Assembly (NCBI GenBank): GCA_029936705.1 | Contig: JAPYSD010000203.1 | Span: 1-6,698 of the forward strand | Reading direction: 5' to 3' | DNA length: 6,698 nucleotides | Source: Croceicoccus sp. | GTDB lineage: Bacteria > Pseudomonadota > Alphaproteobacteria > Sphingomonadales > Sphingomonadaceae | In this document: positions 6,525 to 6,698 of the stretch, in pieces | Layout: every line of letters starts with the position of its first letter | Position numbering within the stretch: the first letter of the stretch is position 1 | Notes under the pieces: generated by a model | Seen by the model: the letters and a program-made list of their open reading frames with translations, nothing else | Database searches by the model: none | Told to the model about the DNA's origin: nothing | Position numbers and translations under genes: made by a program

Positions 6525-6698
6525 ATGTTCGACATTACCGACCCGGCGGAACTGGGCATGGACGCAGGCCGCCTGCAGCGGATCGACGGCTTTCTGAAAG
6601 AGCATTACATCGACAGCGGACGCCTGCCGATGACGCAGGTGCTGGTCGCGCGCGAAGGCCGCCCGGTGCACTATGGCATGCAGGGCCGGATGCGCGAG
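6525..6698 (+). CDS. Serine hydrolase, beta-lactamase/esterase (EstB-like) family, N-terminal part
   Basis: The first 58 codons are visible and the gene runs off the window end. The reading MFDITDPAELGMDAGRL, then a helix around RIDGFLKEHYIDSG, then LPMTQVLVAREGRPVHYGMQG matches the opening of the class C beta-lactamase-like serine hydrolases (beta-lactamase-related esterases and D-aminopeptidase relatives). In these, an N-terminal helix leads into the first beta strands (VLVAREGRPVHY). The catalytic Ser-x-x-Lys lies further on and cannot be seen, so activity is unproven. No signal peptide is visible, which suggests a cytoplasmic esterase-like enzyme rather than a periplasmic beta-lactamase. 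The start at 6525 has a good ribosome site; an ATG 11 codons upstream is the alternative. The gene is divergent from the thiolase and shares its intergenic region, so the two may be co-regulated. Release of an acid from an ester for the ligase is a reasonable but unproved role. Confidence 0.85.
   Translation, partial: MFDITDPAELGMDAGRLQRIDGFLKEHYIDSGRLPMTQVLVAREGRPVHYGMQGRMRE

Noticed and set aside
6384..6671. 95-codon minus-strand open frame across the hydrolase start and intergenic region
   Set aside because: It opposes the hydrolase N-terminus, covers the repeats and palindrome, and shows no recognisable domain.

Overview
The window is GC-rich, densely coding DNA with strong third-position G/C bias. 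The protein styles fit an alphaproteobacterium of the Sphingomonadales type (Novosphingobium, Sphingobium or Erythrobacter-like). These include an acyl-CoA ligase with an LTAPGxxFE-type N-terminal extension, a thiolase with an NVNGGSISIGHPFGMTG block, and a divergent beta-lactamase-fold hydrolase. The taxonomic call is inference from family resemblance, not a search.

Layout. Bases 2-724 (+) are the C-terminal 240 residues of an acyl-CoA dehydrogenase-family protein cut by the window edge. Four bases later a TTG-initiated MFS transporter begins (729-2063, +). The minus strand then carries three genes in the order 6309 to 2044: an acetyl-CoA acyltransferase (thiolase, 5131-6309), an AMP-forming acyl-CoA ligase (3341-5128) and a long regulator with two complete TetR units in one chain (2044-3273). 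The thiolase stop and ligase start are 2 nt apart. The regulator follows after 67 nt with its own ribosome binding site. The regulator and transporter genes converge and overlap by 20 bp at their 3' ends. A 215-bp divergent intergenic region (6310-6524) separates the thiolase from a plus-strand serine hydrolase whose first 58 codons are visible (6525-6698).

How the genes may work together (inference): the ligase would activate a carboxylic acid as its CoA thioester, the acyl-CoA dehydrogenase would desaturate it and the thiolase would cleave the 3-oxoacyl-CoA. The double TetR protein would control the module in response to a substrate or acyl-CoA, the MFS protein would move a substrate or product, and the hydrolase could release an acid from an ester. 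No enoyl-CoA hydratase or 3-hydroxyacyl-CoA dehydrogenase lies in the window, so the pathway is incomplete here and the substrate cannot be named.

The points most worth a second look are the double TetR architecture, the structured divergent intergenic region (an 18-bp direct repeat exactly 100 bp apart plus a 22-bp near-perfect palindrome) and the absence of the usual catalytic glutamate in the acyl-CoA dehydrogenase. I see no mobile element, CRISPR array, tRNA, rRNA or convincing intrinsic terminator, and no clear sign of an entirely new system.
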